Source: Croceivirga sp. (GTDB lineage Bacteria > Bacteroidota > Bacteroidia > Flavobacteriales > Flavobacteriaceae). Taken from it: a stretch of DNA of 64,000 bases. Shown here in pieces: positions 15,940 to 25,310 of this stretch. The DNA lies in assembly GCA_028284935.1 (NCBI GenBank), contig JANQQQ010000022.1, forward strand, positions 62,001 to 126,000, in the 5' to 3' direction. Positions within the stretch are counted from its first letter, which is position 1. The number at the start of each line of letters is the position of its first letter. The notes beneath the pieces were generated by a model. The model did not search any database, had not been told where the DNA came from, and was given only the letters and a program-made list of their open reading frames with translations. Made by a program: the position numbers and the translations under genes.

Positions 15940-17430
15940 TTATGCTTTTGCCATCAGTGACTTAAAGAAAACAAAGCCAAAGCCCAAGAATAACATCAGG
16001 TGAAATGGGAACAATCCGTAGTCATTCAATGGAACGGCACTGTACATTCCAAAAAGGAAATACAGCATCAACGCAAATTCCAAAATCATATTTGGTGATA
16101 ATTTTTTCGCCAAATATTTATTGCCCTTCCAGCTATCCGTTAAATTATTGATGTTGAACTTTGGGGTACGAACAAATTCACTGCGCTTACCCAAATGTCC
16201 TTCTAAAACCGCAATGGAATTATGTAGTGATAAACCTAAGGCTACTGAGAAGAAGGTGAAGAATAATTTAATATAGTCCACAAACTTATCAAATCCACCG
16301 CCTTGCATACTTCTGTAAGTAAACCAATAGCAAAAGAACAAAATAATGGTACTTACAATAAAAAAGCTGGTCACTTCAAATACCCAAGCCAAATGGCCAT
16401 AGGTATTTTTGATGTACAACATGGGAATGCTTAATAGCGAAACCAAGAATACACATAGAAACATGGAGCTGTTCAGCAGGTGCATCACCCCATGGAATTT
16501 GGTTTTGAAATCAATATTTTTAGATGAAATAACACTCCAAACCGTTTTTCTAAAGTTTTCTGCACCACCTTTATTCCAACGAAACTGTTGTGAACGCGCA
16601 GCACTCATTACCACGGGAAGTTCAGCTGGGGTCTCCACATCTTCCAAGTACTTGAATTTCCAATTCTTTAATTGGGCACGATAGCTTAAGTCCAAATCTT
16701 CGGTCAAGGTATCCCCCTCCCAGTTACCGGCATCAATAATACATTGCTTTCTCCAGATACCTGCGGTACCATTGAAGTTGATAAAGTGCCCTTTGGAGTT
16801 TCTGCCTACCTGTTCCAAGGTGAAATGCGCATCCAAGGCAAAAGCTTGAATTCTTGTCAAGGTGGAGTAATCACGGTTGATATGGCCCCAACGGGTTTGA
16901 ACAACCCCAATCTCAGGATCCTTAAAATAGGGGACTGTCTTTTTCAGCCAGTCACTTTCTGGCATAAAGTCGGCATCAAAAATGGCCACGAATTCCCCTT
17001 TGGCAATCGCAAGGCCTTCCTTCAAGGCCCCAGCTTTGAATCCAGTACGATCCACTCTGGTAATATGCTGAATGTTCAACCCAGTTTCCTGCAATTCCTT
17101 AACACGATTTGCCGTATTATGTACCGTGTCATCCGTGGAGTCATCCAACACTTGAATTTCCAGCTTGCTTTTTGGGTATTCAATTTTGGAAATGTTTTCC
17201 AATAAACGTTCCATAACATATTCCTCGTTGTAGACGGGCAGTTGGATGGTCACATAGGGAATCTCCCTTGGGTCAAGAAGGTTGAACTTGGGGGCCTCTT
17301 CATTTCTTTTTTTATAGGTCAAATAGTTGATCAAAAGATTCAATTGTGCCAAGCTGTAGAAGAATATCAGCATAAGCGCAATACTGTAGATTGCAATAAT
17401 GATGTAAGCGATGGTCAATCCTATTATCAT
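15940..17430 (-). CDS. cellulose-synthase-like GT2 membrane glycosyltransferase
   Basis: The 496-residue processive-type family 2 glycosyltransferase has an N-terminal membrane helix and then a GT-A domain with the full D,D,D,QxxRW set: VLDDSTDD, IFDADF, LTEDLDLSYRAQ and SQQFRWNKGG. Several C-terminal membrane helices follow. Such enzymes use UDP- or GDP-hexoses to make beta-glucan, beta-mannan or glycolipids. No BcsB/BcsC partner is nearby, so a glycolipid or mannan-like product is as likely as cellulose. It overlaps the upstream GT2 gene by 4 bp. Confidence 0.87.
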   Translation of the reverse strand: MIIGLTIAYIIIAIYSIALMLIFFYSLAQLNLLINYLTYKKRNEEAPKFNLLDPREIPYVTIQLPVYNEEYVMERLLENISKIEYPKSKLEIQVLDDSTDDTVHNTANRVKELQETGLNIQHITRVDRTGFKAGALKEGLAIAKGEFVAIFDADFMPESDWLKKTVPYFKDPEIGVVQTRWGHINRDYSTLTRIQAFALDAHFTLEQVGRNSKGHFINFNGTAGIWRKQCIIDAGNWEGDTLTEDLDLSYRAQLKNWKFKYLEDVETPAELPVVMSAARSQQFRWNKGGAENFRKTVWSVISSKNIDFKTKFHGVMHLLNSSMFLCVFLVSLLSIPMLYIKNTYGHLAWVFEVTSFFIVSTIILFFCYWFTYRSMQGGGFDKFVDYIKLFFTFFSVALGLSLHNSIAVLEGHLGKRSEFVRTPKFNINNLTDSWKGNKYLAKKLSPNMILEFALMLYFLFGMYSAVPLNDYGLFPFHLMLFLGFGFVFFKSLMAKA

Positions 17431-18119
17431 TTGATACTGTATTTAAAAATCCAACCCAAAATTTTTACGCCTGCAAATATAGCACCTTTTACGGTTCCTG
17501 AAACTTTTGAGACACCTATTCGACGTTTGTAACGAACAGGTACCTCTTTGTAAGCCAGTTTTTTACGAATTGCTTTGAGTTGCATCTCCACTGTCCACCC
17601 ATACGTTTTGTCCTGCATCTCCAATTCTTTGAGGGATTCATATTTTATGGCCCTAAAAGGACCTAAATCCGTAAATTTTGCCCCAAAAAATAATCGCATC
17701 AAAAAAGTAGCCAACCAGTTGCCAAAAACTTGGGGAAAAGTCATCGATCCCTCTTCCCTGAATTCTTTTTTTCTCGCACCGATAACTAAATCCATGTTCC
17801 CGTTTATGATAGGGGCGACTATTTTGTCCAATTCTTCTGGATAATCAGAATAGTCTCCATCAAGAAATACGATAATATCTGGCTGTTTGGATTGTTTTGC
17901 GATATAATCCATGGCAGCCAAACAGGCATAACCATAGCCCGGTCTTGCTTCATCAACTACCGTGGCTCCCGCATTTAAAGCATTTTTGGCCGTATTGTCC
18001 GTAGAATTATTGTTGGCCACGATGATTTCGGCGACCGAATCTGGAATTTCATCAATGACTTTTGAAATGGATTCTTCTTCGTTGAAGGCAGGAATGATCA
18101 CCCTAATATCTTTTGCCAT
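17427..18119 (-). CDS. GT2 glycosyltransferase, dolichyl/polyprenyl-phosphate hexose synthase type
   Basis: The 230-residue GT-A enzyme resembles DPM1/YkcC-like polyprenyl-phosphate-mannose or -glucose synthases. It has the IPAFNEEESISKVIDEIP start, VANNNSTDNTA, VFLDGDYSDYPEEL (DxD-type metal site) and the family C-terminal VRYKRRIGVSKVSGTVKGAI. It could supply the lipid-linked sugar used by the GT-C enzyme two genes downstream. It has no C-terminal membrane domain beyond a single weak hydrophobic stretch. Confidence 0.87.
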   Translation of the reverse strand: MAKDIRVIIPAFNEEESISKVIDEIPDSVAEIIVANNNSTDNTAKNALNAGATVVDEARPGYGYACLAAMDYIAKQSKQPDIIVFLDGDYSDYPEELDKIVAPIINGNMDLVIGARKKEFREEGSMTFPQVFGNWLATFLMRLFFGAKFTDLGPFRAIKYESLKELEMQDKTYGWTVEMQLKAIRKKLAYKEVPVRYKRRIGVSKVSGTVKGAIFAGVKILGWIFKYSIK

Positions 18120-18589
18120 TATTTGAGGTCAGAAAGTTTGTTTTCCCGTCTAAAACTGCCAAAACTATACCATTCCTTTATCTTCTTTCCATTTTTGAAT
18201 TTTTCAGCCGATTTTAATTCTTCGTTTACATATTTCAAGCAATACCCATTTTTAATTCCATCTTTCAACTGGCATTTGTGATTGATTTTTTCGTTTTCGT
18301 CATAAAAAAGCCACCATTTCACTTTTTGCCCTCCCGTCATATGCCCTTCCATCTCCAACTTGCCATCCTCTTTGTAGAAGTACCAATATCCGTCCCTTTG
18401 ATTCATTTTGTAATGGCCTTGCTCCATTAAGGTACCGTTGGGATAAAAGTATTTCCAGAATTTTTCCTTGGAATCCCCTATTTTCCAACCTTGGGCCTTC
18501 ACACTACCGTTCTGGTGATAATCCCTATGGTACATTTCTTTGTTGGGAAAGATGAAAAGAAATGAAAAGATAAGACCTATACGGAACAT
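18119..18589 (-). CDS. exported MORN/YwqK-repeat protein
   Basis: The 156-residue protein has an N-terminal signal-like hydrophobic stretch (MFRIGLIFSFLFIFPN) and then about five repeats of the type [YW]-x-NG-x-[LV]-x3-G-[HY]-[YM], for example YHQNGSVKAQG, YFYPNGTLMEQGHY and FYKEDGKLEMEGHM. This matches the MORN-like YwqK repeat family, which is common in Bacteroidota envelopes and has no defined biochemical role. It shares a base with the start of the GT2 gene. Confidence 0.78.
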   Translation of the reverse strand: MFRIGLIFSFLFIFPNKEMYHRDYHQNGSVKAQGWKIGDSKEKFWKYFYPNGTLMEQGHYKMNQRDGYWYFYKEDGKLEMEGHMTGGQKVKWWLFYDENEKINHKCQLKDGIKNGYCLKYVNEELKSAEKFKNGKKIKEWYSFGSFRRENKLSDLK

Positions 18590-18590
18590 G

Positions 18591-20195
18591 TTATTTTTGG
18601 TTGACCAATTTCATCAAATCCACGTCATTGCCCAATAGTACTTGGTTACTGTCAATTCTACCTTGTAAGGGACCGTTTTCCAATTTCAAAACGCCACGGG
18701 GACAAACTGCAGAACAAATACCGCAGCCCACACAACTTGATCTTACAATGTTTTCCCCTTTCTGTGCATAGGCGCGGACATCAATGCCCATCTCACAATA
18801 GGTAGAGCAATTTCCGCACGAAATGCACTGCCCGCCATTGGTGGTAATTCTAAACCTTGAGAAGAGACGTTGTTGGAACCCTAAAATAGCAGCCATTGGA
18901 CAACCAAAACGGCACCATACCCTATTGCCGAAAATTGGGTAGAAACCGGTACCAATAACTCCGGAAAAAATACTTCCAATCAAAAAGGAATAGGATTTAC
19001 GTAGGGTTTCCGATTTGAATAAAAACACGTTACCGTCTCCGCTAAAAAAATGGAAGCCGATGAGTGCCATAATAACAATGAAGTATCCTATGGCCCCATA
19101 TTTAGCATCTTTTTTGAATTCATCTTTTTTGAAAATCATGACTCCAGCAAAAACTGCAGTAAGTAATACAGCCACTCCAATTAAAAAAGAACTTTTGGTA
19201 AGCCAATATTTGCTGGTGTCATTTCCCAGATAGGAGTAGATGACCGCTGTAGTCATTAAGGTCACAAAAACCACTACGCTATGCACTACCCAGCGTTCAA
19301 TTTTCCATGCTTTTAGGGTTTTGTCACTAAGTTGTCGAAAAGAGTCCCCGGCGGTTTCCGCCAATCCACCACAACCACAAACCCAGGAGCAGTACCACCG
19401 TTTTCCGAAACGATAGGTTAAAATGGGGCTGATAACAAAAATTGTGGCTATACCGAAAATGAGCATGGCGAAGCCAATATCCCCGGAACTTAAAAATCCT
19501 TTTATGCGATATCCCTCAAAATTATAGTAGTTCAAAGGCCACATGTTCTTTAAGTCGTAGTAGGGAAGACTCCCCCCATTCAAAACGGAACTTCCATTAA
19601 GTCTGGCCATTAACTCTGGAATGATAAAGGCAAAGGCAGTTTGAAAGAACATAACGCTGAAGGTCCTGATTCGTTCATAGCGGTTGTGACGATATTTCCA
19701 AAGGAATTTAATTCCAAAAGCCAATATGGCTACCGTATATAGGGTACCGTAAACAAACCATTGACTTGCGGGGTTACCGCTCAAAGCCCTGCTCAACGGA
19801 TCAAATAGACCTATGACGCCCGTATTGTCCCCTTTGGCAACCAATCCTAGATACTCCGGATAGAAGTACAGAATGATATAGAAACCTGTGAGGGCTATGC
19901 CTGCAATCCAACCCCAAAATCCTTGACTTGAAATTGATTTAAACCATACCCCATCATTTTTGATTCCTGGATGTTTGTGCATATAGGCATCCCATGAAAA
20001 CCAAATGGTGCCAGCTCCTATGCTTAAGAGCGAAATGGAAAGCCATAGGGCCTTATTGGGGAAATTCACATTAAATGCGGCCAAGAGTACAATGGCCAAA
20101 CCGAACATTCCCAATAGGGTGGCCATTTTTTGATTCCTACTTAGGGTAACGGGTGGTTGCCCTGTGAGGGCCATACTTCTATCGTAAGTGCTCAT
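18591..20195 (-). CDS. membrane-bound 4Fe-4S polyferredoxin (NapH/CcoG/NosR-C-like)
   Basis: The 534-residue protein has multiple membrane segments and four cysteine clusters. Two are NapH/RdxA-like motifs (WYCSWVCGCGG and RVWCRFGCPM). Two are classical 4Fe-4S binding motifs near the C-terminus (CISCGNCSTYCEMG and SCVGCGICSAVCPRG). It should move electrons across or along the membrane between quinol/NADH-side donors and periplasmic acceptors. The FAD oxidoreductase gene ends 6 bp upstream, so the pair probably forms one electron-transfer unit. Confidence 0.85.
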   Translation of the reverse strand: MSTYDRSMALTGQPPVTLSRNQKMATLLGMFGLAIVLLAAFNVNFPNKALWLSISLLSIGAGTIWFSWDAYMHKHPGIKNDGVWFKSISSQGFWGWIAGIALTGFYIILYFYPEYLGLVAKGDNTGVIGLFDPLSRALSGNPASQWFVYGTLYTVAILAFGIKFLWKYRHNRYERIRTFSVMFFQTAFAFIIPELMARLNGSSVLNGGSLPYYDLKNMWPLNYYNFEGYRIKGFLSSGDIGFAMLIFGIATIFVISPILTYRFGKRWYCSWVCGCGGLAETAGDSFRQLSDKTLKAWKIERWVVHSVVVFVTLMTTAVIYSYLGNDTSKYWLTKSSFLIGVAVLLTAVFAGVMIFKKDEFKKDAKYGAIGYFIVIMALIGFHFFSGDGNVFLFKSETLRKSYSFLIGSIFSGVIGTGFYPIFGNRVWCRFGCPMAAILGFQQRLFSRFRITTNGGQCISCGNCSTYCEMGIDVRAYAQKGENIVRSSCVGCGICSAVCPRGVLKLENGPLQGRIDSNQVLLGNDVDLMKLVNQK

Positions 20196-20201
20196 GTTAG
20201 G

Positions 20202-21551
20202 TTAGTTGAATTGAAATATTCTTTTTATGCTTTTCTTTTTTGCCTTCAGGGATATACCGTAATCGGCATTATATTTGGTCACGATTTCCTGCTCGTACTG
20301 TTTGTAAAATTCCGGGTCAAAATTGGCGTCTGCCAAATGTTCCATAACATAGTCCACATCCCGGCCTTCGGTCAACCAGCGATCAAAAATTTCATGGCGC
20401 ATTCGAATGCCAAAAGTGTTGATTCCAAGAAAAAGTTTTGTGTCCTTATGAAAGGCTACGGTTACACATACGTTGTCTTCAGGATGTCTCCAGTGGAATT
20501 GTTTCTCGTAGTCCTGCATTCCTTTTTTTCCAAATACCCAGCCGTAGGTTTGATATTCAATGTCCAAAAATTTAGCCGAATTGAACCAGTGACCTGGTTT
20601 GTATTCGATTCGGTTTCCACAAATGGTCTGGGCAACGGTTTCTCCCATCATTCGGCCAGTATACCAAACCGCTTCAATAGGTCTTCGGTTACCTATGGCT
20701 TCATGCTGTTCCGCACAGTCGCCAATGGCATAGACATCTTTTACATTGGTTTCCAGGAACCTATTGACCTTTACTCCGCGCCCTAATTCAATTCCGGAAT
20801 CCTTTAGAAAACTGACATTGGGGGTAACCCCGGCGGTCAATCCCACTAAATCACATTCAAGTTCCTCGCCGGTTTCCCGAATGACCACTGATTTTACCCT
20901 GCCGTTTTCGTCAGGAATAATTTCTTTTAGATTAGTGCTTAAACGTAAATCAATATGGTGTTCCTTAATGTGTTCATTGATCATTTGGGATTCCCCATCC
21001 GGTAATACCCCGTTCCAAAAGCTGCTTTCACGAACCAAAAAGGTTACGGGTATATCTCGGCTTCTAAGCATTTCGGCCAATTCAATGCCAATGAGACCAC
21101 CACCGACAATTACAGCCCTTTTACAAACTTCTTTGTTGGGAGCATTGACCTCCAACAAATCCAGATCTTGTTTGGAGTACAGTCCTTGTACACCATGTAA
21201 ATCTTGACCCGGCCAACCAAATTTATTGGGCTTGGAGCCTGTTGCTATAATTAATCTGTCATAGTGAAAAGCTCTGGAAGTGTCTACCAATAACTGCTTG
21301 TTATCCGTATCTACTTGGGTCACGTAGCCGCGCACCAATTCTATTCCATTTTTTTCCCAAAACCAATCCTCATAAGGCTGAATATGTTCAAACTTCATGT
21401 GCCCCATATAGACATACATTAGCGCAGTCCTTGAAAAGAAGTAATCGGTTTCGGCTGAAATGATGATGATACGCTTGTTGGAAAGCTTCCGGATATGTCG
21501 GGCGGCACTGACGCCTGCAATTCCATTTCCAATGATAACGATGTTCTCCAT
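20202..21551 (-). CDS. NAD(P)/FAD-dependent pyridine nucleotide-disulphide oxidoreductase family protein
   Basis: The 449-residue flavoprotein has an N-terminal FAD site (IVIIGNGIAGVSAARHIRK), a central NAD(P) site (AVIVGGGLIGIELAEML) and the second FAD motif DVYAIGDCAE. It lacks the redox-active CxxxxC of glutathione reductases, so it looks like a ferredoxin/rubredoxin-type or nitrite-reductase-like NADH oxidoreductase. It is the first gene of the six-gene operon and is divergent from the DUF547 gene. Confidence 0.86.
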   Translation of the reverse strand: MENIVIIGNGIAGVSAARHIRKLSNKRIIIISAETDYFFSRTALMYVYMGHMKFEHIQPYEDWFWEKNGIELVRGYVTQVDTDNKQLLVDTSRAFHYDRLIIATGSKPNKFGWPGQDLHGVQGLYSKQDLDLLEVNAPNKEVCKRAVIVGGGLIGIELAEMLRSRDIPVTFLVRESSFWNGVLPDGESQMINEHIKEHHIDLRLSTNLKEIIPDENGRVKSVVIRETGEELECDLVGLTAGVTPNVSFLKDSGIELGRGVKVNRFLETNVKDVYAIGDCAEQHEAIGNRRPIEAVWYTGRMMGETVAQTICGNRIEYKPGHWFNSAKFLDIEYQTYGWVFGKKGMQDYEKQFHWRHPEDNVCVTVAFHKDTKLFLGINTFGIRMRHEIFDRWLTEGRDVDYVMEHLADANFDPEFYKQYEQEIVTKYNADYGISLKAKKKSIKRIFQFN

Positions 21552-21785
21552 AAGTAGCTTTTGGTTATAAGGGTTGTCGTCTTTAAAGATAGGAACTTTA
21601 CAAGTGCACCTTAATTTAGAAAGAATTTAAATTTAGTCGTCGTCGTAAGGTATGGCGTAGTTTTTCGAACTCTGAGTAGCTTGATTATGAAAAGATTAAA
21701 AATTTCTTAAAACGCGATTTTTTTGTATGTCATAGGCGTTTGACCCGACTGATGCACTGAATTTTGAATAACTAACAAATTTGTC

Positions 21786-22508
21786 ATGAAAGCGAATACA
21801 CTTATAGCCGTACTACTATTAAACTTGACCTTTCAATGGGGTGTGTCCCAAGGAGTCGAAGATTTTTTCAAAAGGACCGATACTTTTTTGAATACCTATG
21901 TAAAAAATGGTTTGGTCAATTATAAGGCTATTAAGGAAAATCCTTCCGAATTGAATGGGATTTTGGATTTGGCCAAGGGCATTACCGTTTCAAAAGATGA
22001 TACGAAGGCCTATCAGGCATTTTGGATCAATGGGTACAACATTCAGGTGATAAAGGGAATCGTGGACAATTACCCTGTTAAATCACCGCTTGACATCAAT
22101 GGTTTTTTTGACAAGACCAAGCGTGATATTGGGGGCAAGGAAATTACACTTAATGATATAGAAAACAAATTGCTTCGCGGCAACTTTCCTTCCGAGGCAC
22201 GCTTTCACTTTGTGCTGGTCTGTGCTGGTTTGGGTTGCCCTCCAATAATAAATGAGGCCTACGCACCTGAAAGATTGGAAGAACAGTTACAGCAGCAAAC
22301 AGCGTTGGCACTGAACAATTCCAGTTTTATAAGGACAAAAGGTAAGAAGGTATTGCTATCGCAGATTTTTGAATGGTACAAAACCGATTTTACCCAAGGC
22401 GGAACAACTGAAATTGAATATGTAAATCAGTACCGGAAAGAAAAATTCGATACCAAATTGAAAGTGGGGTATTACCCATATGACTGGACATTGAATGAAA
22501 CCAAATAA
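21786..22508 (+). CDS. DUF547 domain-containing exported protein
   Basis: The 240-residue protein has a signal peptide (MKANTLIAVLLLNLTFQWGVSQ) followed by a full DUF547 domain: KAYQAFWINGYNIQVIKGIVDNYPVKSPLDI, LNDIENKLLRG and HFVLVCAGLGCPPIINEAY. The family is widespread in marine bacteria and lacks a proven function. It is divergent from the FAD/Fe-S operon and heads a rightward envelope gene series, 24 bp before the beta-barrel gene. Confidence 0.88.
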   Translation: MKANTLIAVLLLNLTFQWGVSQGVEDFFKRTDTFLNTYVKNGLVNYKAIKENPSELNGILDLAKGITVSKDDTKAYQAFWINGYNIQVIKGIVDNYPVKSPLDINGFFDKTKRDIGGKEITLNDIENKLLRGNFPSEARFHFVLVCAGLGCPPIINEAYAPERLEEQLQQQTALALNNSSFIRTKGKKVLLSQIFEWYKTDFTQGGTTEIEYVNQYRKEKFDTKLKVGYYPYDWTLNETK

Positions 22509-22532
22509 AACAATCCTCTAAAAACTAAAATC

Positions 22533-23423
22533 ATGAAATTTTTAAAACACCAATTTGTTTTGGCAGCATTTGGTTTATCCATAACGGGTTTATTTGCCCA
22601 AGATTCGGATACTCAGGATGATGATTTTCAAGGAAGTGTAATTCAAAACCTTACCCCATCAAAACTAATAGGTAAAGGGCAATGGGACATCAAATGGTTC
22701 AACAACCTATACACGGAGACGGAAGATACGTTTAGCGGCGATATACCAAGAAATGTATTCTTTACCTCCACCTTGGACATTTTTACCGGTGTGGGGGAAA
22801 ATAGAAGGGTTAACCTTGGGCTACTCTTGGAGTTCAGGTCAAATACCATAGGGGGCAGGGGACTCTTCGATTTTCTTTCTTTTGATGGGGAAGAAGGTTC
22901 GGCGAGGTCAGGACTCACCTCAATAGCTCCAGCAATCAAATTTACCCCATTTGCCAATGTTGGTAATTTTTCGATTCAGAGTGGATTTTTTATTCCTTTA
23001 GTGGATAATGAAACGGAAAATGGGGTCTTTCTCGACCAAAACGGATATATATGGCAAAATAGGTTCTTTTACGATTACTCATTTGCTGAAGGGAAGTGGC
23101 AATTGTTTTCTGAGTTGAATTCTGAACTTAATTTTGGTGATGAAGCTGAAAGTTTTGCAAACAACAGCCTGAGGCTAACGCCAGGTCTTTTCTTAAGTTA
23201 TTTTCCAAGTTCAAAGTTTACGGTATTGGGACTGGTACAGCATTCCCAATTATTGAATTTAGGGGGTAACGATTTTTCACAGGATTTTACGGCACTTGGA
23301 GGAGGTGTTAAATACCAATTGACGAAAGAACTAAATATCGAAGGTTTGTATACCAATTTTGTGCGAGGGAACGATACCGGTTTGGGTCAAACTTTTAACA
23401 TAGGTTTACGAGCTGTATTTTAA
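22533..23423 (+). CDS. outer-membrane beta-barrel protein, porin/transporter-like
   Basis: The 296-residue protein has a signal peptide ending near LFAQ and alternating hydrophobic strands with aromatic girdles (RLTPGLFLSYFPSSKFTVLGLVQ, IEGLYTNFVRG), ending in a terminal aromatic (RAVF), as expected of an outer-membrane barrel. It resembles the 'transporter' (meta-pathway phenol-degradation-type) families loosely. The substrate cannot be told. Confidence 0.65.
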   Translation: MKFLKHQFVLAAFGLSITGLFAQDSDTQDDDFQGSVIQNLTPSKLIGKGQWDIKWFNNLYTETEDTFSGDIPRNVFFTSTLDIFTGVGENRRVNLGLLLEFRSNTIGGRGLFDFLSFDGEEGSARSGLTSIAPAIKFTPFANVGNFSIQSGFFIPLVDNETENGVFLDQNGYIWQNRFFYDYSFAEGKWQLFSELNSELNFGDEAESFANNSLRLTPGLFLSYFPSSKFTVLGLVQHSQLLNLGGNDFSQDFTALGGGVKYQLTKELNIEGLYTNFVRGNDTGLGQTFNIGLRAVF

Positions 23424-23449
23424 CGGGTATTTTCAAAAAAACTATTTTC

Positions 23450-23492
23450 GTCCCAATCGACACGCAATGAAACGATTGGGACTTCTTTTTTT
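23450..23492 (+). terminator. terminator-like hairpin spanning the GH113 start codon
   Basis: GTCCCAATCG (23450-23459) and CGATTGGGAC (23473-23482) are perfect 10-bp complements with a 13-base loop. TTCTTTTTTT (23483-23492) follows. The loop contains the ATG (23467) of the downstream gene. The structure is that of an intrinsic terminator for the barrel gene overlapping the next start codon, or of an attenuator. Confidence 0.7.
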
Positions 23493-24471
23493 ATGTCTAT
23501 TGCAGTTTTCCTGTAGCAGTCAATCCAAAGAAAAAATAAACGGAGTGAGTTTTGTGGGATCCCGCGATAGGGCCTTGCAAAAACATGTGGAACCCGTTTT
23601 GAAAGTTAATGCAAATTATGCAGCTGTGATGCCTTTTGGCTTCATTAGAAATTTAGAGGACCCCAATGTTATTTTTAATACCGAGAGACAATGGTTTGGG
23701 GAAACCTGGGCAGGAGGAAAACAGTACATTGATATTTTGCGAAAGAACGGCATTAAAATTATGGTGAAGCCCCAAATCTGGGTGTGGAGAGGGGAATTCA
23801 CCGGGGATATTTTGATGAAAACGGAAGAGGATTGGAAACAATTGGAAAAGACGTATACCAATTTTGCCCTTACCTACGCAAAACTTGCCGAAGAAACCAA
23901 AGCGGAGGTCTATTGTATAGGAACCGAGCTTGAGGAATTTGTGAAAAATAGACCGGCATTTTGGATGCGTTTAATAGCCAAGATTCGGGAGGTCTATAAA
24001 GGCCGGATCACCTATGCTGCCAACTGGGATGAATATAAGCGAACCCCATTTTGGAAGGAACTGGACCTTATTGGAGTGGATGCCTATTTTCCATTGAGCG
24101 AGGCGGAGGACCCTTCTAAACGGCAGATGCAAGAAGGATGGCAAAAGTGGAAAACGAAATTGTTTGAAGTTGCAGAAGAAAATGAACGTCCTGTAGTATT
24201 TACCGAATTTGGTTACCGTAGTATGGACTTCACCGCTAAAAAGCCTTGGTTGGTGGATGACAACCAAATGGAGGTGAACCTTGAAGCTCAGGCAAATGCC
24301 CTTGAAGTGCTTTTTCATGAATTTTGGAATGAAGATTGGTTTGCAGGAGGGTTTGTTTGGAAATGGTTTATTCATCATGAGAACGTGGGCGGATCGAAGG
24401 ATAACCGATTTACTCCACAGAATAAACCCGCCGAACGTATCATCCGCCAATACTATAAGGCCCATGAGTAG
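23467..24471 (+). CDS. GH113-like glycoside hydrolase lipoprotein
   Basis: The 334-residue protein carries a lipoprotein signal (LLFLCLLQFSCSS, lipobox Cys16) and a TIM-barrel similar to family GH113/'GTA TIM-barrel' hydrolases. The acid/base candidate is Glu154 in CIGTELEEF and the nucleophile candidate is Glu247 in VVFTEFGY, with ITYAANWDEY and LIGVDAYFPL on the strands between. GH113 members cleave beta-mannan. Proximity to mannosyltransferase-like genes makes trimming of an endogenous glycan possible. The ATG lies in the loop of a terminator-like hairpin, and no alternative Met occurs before residue 55. Confidence 0.78.
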   Translation: MKRLGLLFLCLLQFSCSSQSKEKINGVSFVGSRDRALQKHVEPVLKVNANYAAVMPFGFIRNLEDPNVIFNTERQWFGETWAGGKQYIDILRKNGIKIMVKPQIWVWRGEFTGDILMKTEEDWKQLEKTYTNFALTYAKLAEETKAEVYCIGTELEEFVKNRPAFWMRLIAKIREVYKGRITYAANWDEYKRTPFWKELDLIGVDAYFPLSEAEDPSKRQMQEGWQKWKTKLFEVAEENERPVVFTEFGYRSMDFTAKKPWLVDDNQMEVNLEAQANALEVLFHEFWNEDWFAGGFVWKWFIHHENVGGSKDNRFTPQNKPAERIIRQYYKAHE

Positions 24472-25204
24472 GGTATGTTTTTTTTGGATGTTGGTGGCCA
24501 TTTGTCTGCTCTTGGGTTGTTCCACGGACGATGTTCAACAAAATGGATCCCCTTTAACACTGGCAATGGCCTTGGAAGGGAGGCAAATGGTTGCGGGCAA
24601 TGTAATAGCCTGTGCTGCCAGTGAAGAAGGTTCCACAATAGTCAGTGTTTTTCTATACCCAAGGCCCAATGTGGAAAACATTCGATATTTTGAAACGGTT
24701 TCCACGGATGTCGAAAGAGATGATCTGAAAGCCTATCGCGAAGTTGTCTTGCCCTTGATGGATGTTTTTAATGGGTATCTTTTGAAATATGAGATTGTAC
24801 CCGAAGAGGAAAAATGGGTCATCGTTACATTTGAGGAAGACGGAATAGTCCATATTTCCAATCCTATCCGTTTGAAGCAAAAGACACAGCCCACAGAATA
24901 CTTGCCACAGAATGTTTCCATTGACAGCGCCTCTAATATGCCTGTTTTTTCTTGGATGGACGGAGCATTGGATGACTCCGTGATTTATTTTCAAGTGGTC
25001 TCCAATGAGAACAATTTATTATCGGGTACATATACCCAAGAGCCAAGATTTCAATATTACAATTTGGACAACGTTGTTCTGAACATTACTAGGGAAGAGC
25101 CCCCTGAACTCAAAACAGATGAAGGCTACAGGTTTTCATTGTTGGCCGTAAGTGACGATAATTGGGTGAATCTCTTTGCTGAGGTTGATTTTGAACTGGA
25201 ATAA
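24464..25204 (+). CDS. lipoprotein with a Fn3-like C-terminal region
   Basis: The start was chosen at 24464, overlapping the end of the preceding gene by 8 bp, because it gives a textbook lipoprotein signal (MSRVCFFWMLVAICLLLGC). A longer in-frame start at 24281 would lie inside the hydrolase gene. The 246-residue product has no recognised catalytic domain. The C-terminal half (FSWMDGALDDSVIYFQVV, then YNLDNVVLNITREEPP) has the alternating beta pattern of a fibronectin-III-like or DUF4625-type domain. The role is unknown. Confidence 0.72.
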   Translation: MSRVCFFWMLVAICLLLGCSTDDVQQNGSPLTLAMALEGRQMVAGNVIACAASEEGSTIVSVFLYPRPNVENIRYFETVSTDVERDDLKAYREVVLPLMDVFNGYLLKYEIVPEEEKWVIVTFEEDGIVHISNPIRLKQKTQPTEYLPQNVSIDSASNMPVFSWMDGALDDSVIYFQVVSNENNLLSGTYTQEPRFQYYNLDNVVLNITREEPPELKTDEGYRFSLLAVSDDNWVNLFAEVDFELE

Positions 25205-25310
25205 CCTTTGTTTCGGAATATACCTTGCTAACTTTGGTTGATGAAGTAGTGTTTGTGATACTTTTATCCTGTTCAAAGGCTACTTTTGTAGCCTCTTGCA
25301 TATCGCCGCT

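Noticed and set aside
20157..20786. 209-codon plus-strand ORF opposite the FAD oxidoreductase
   Set aside because: It lies antisense to a well-supported gene with clear FAD motifs; its composition is that of a shadow frame.
23971..24525. 184-codon minus-strand ORF opposite the GH113-like gene
   Set aside because: Antisense to a gene with lipobox and catalytic motifs; no recognisable features.
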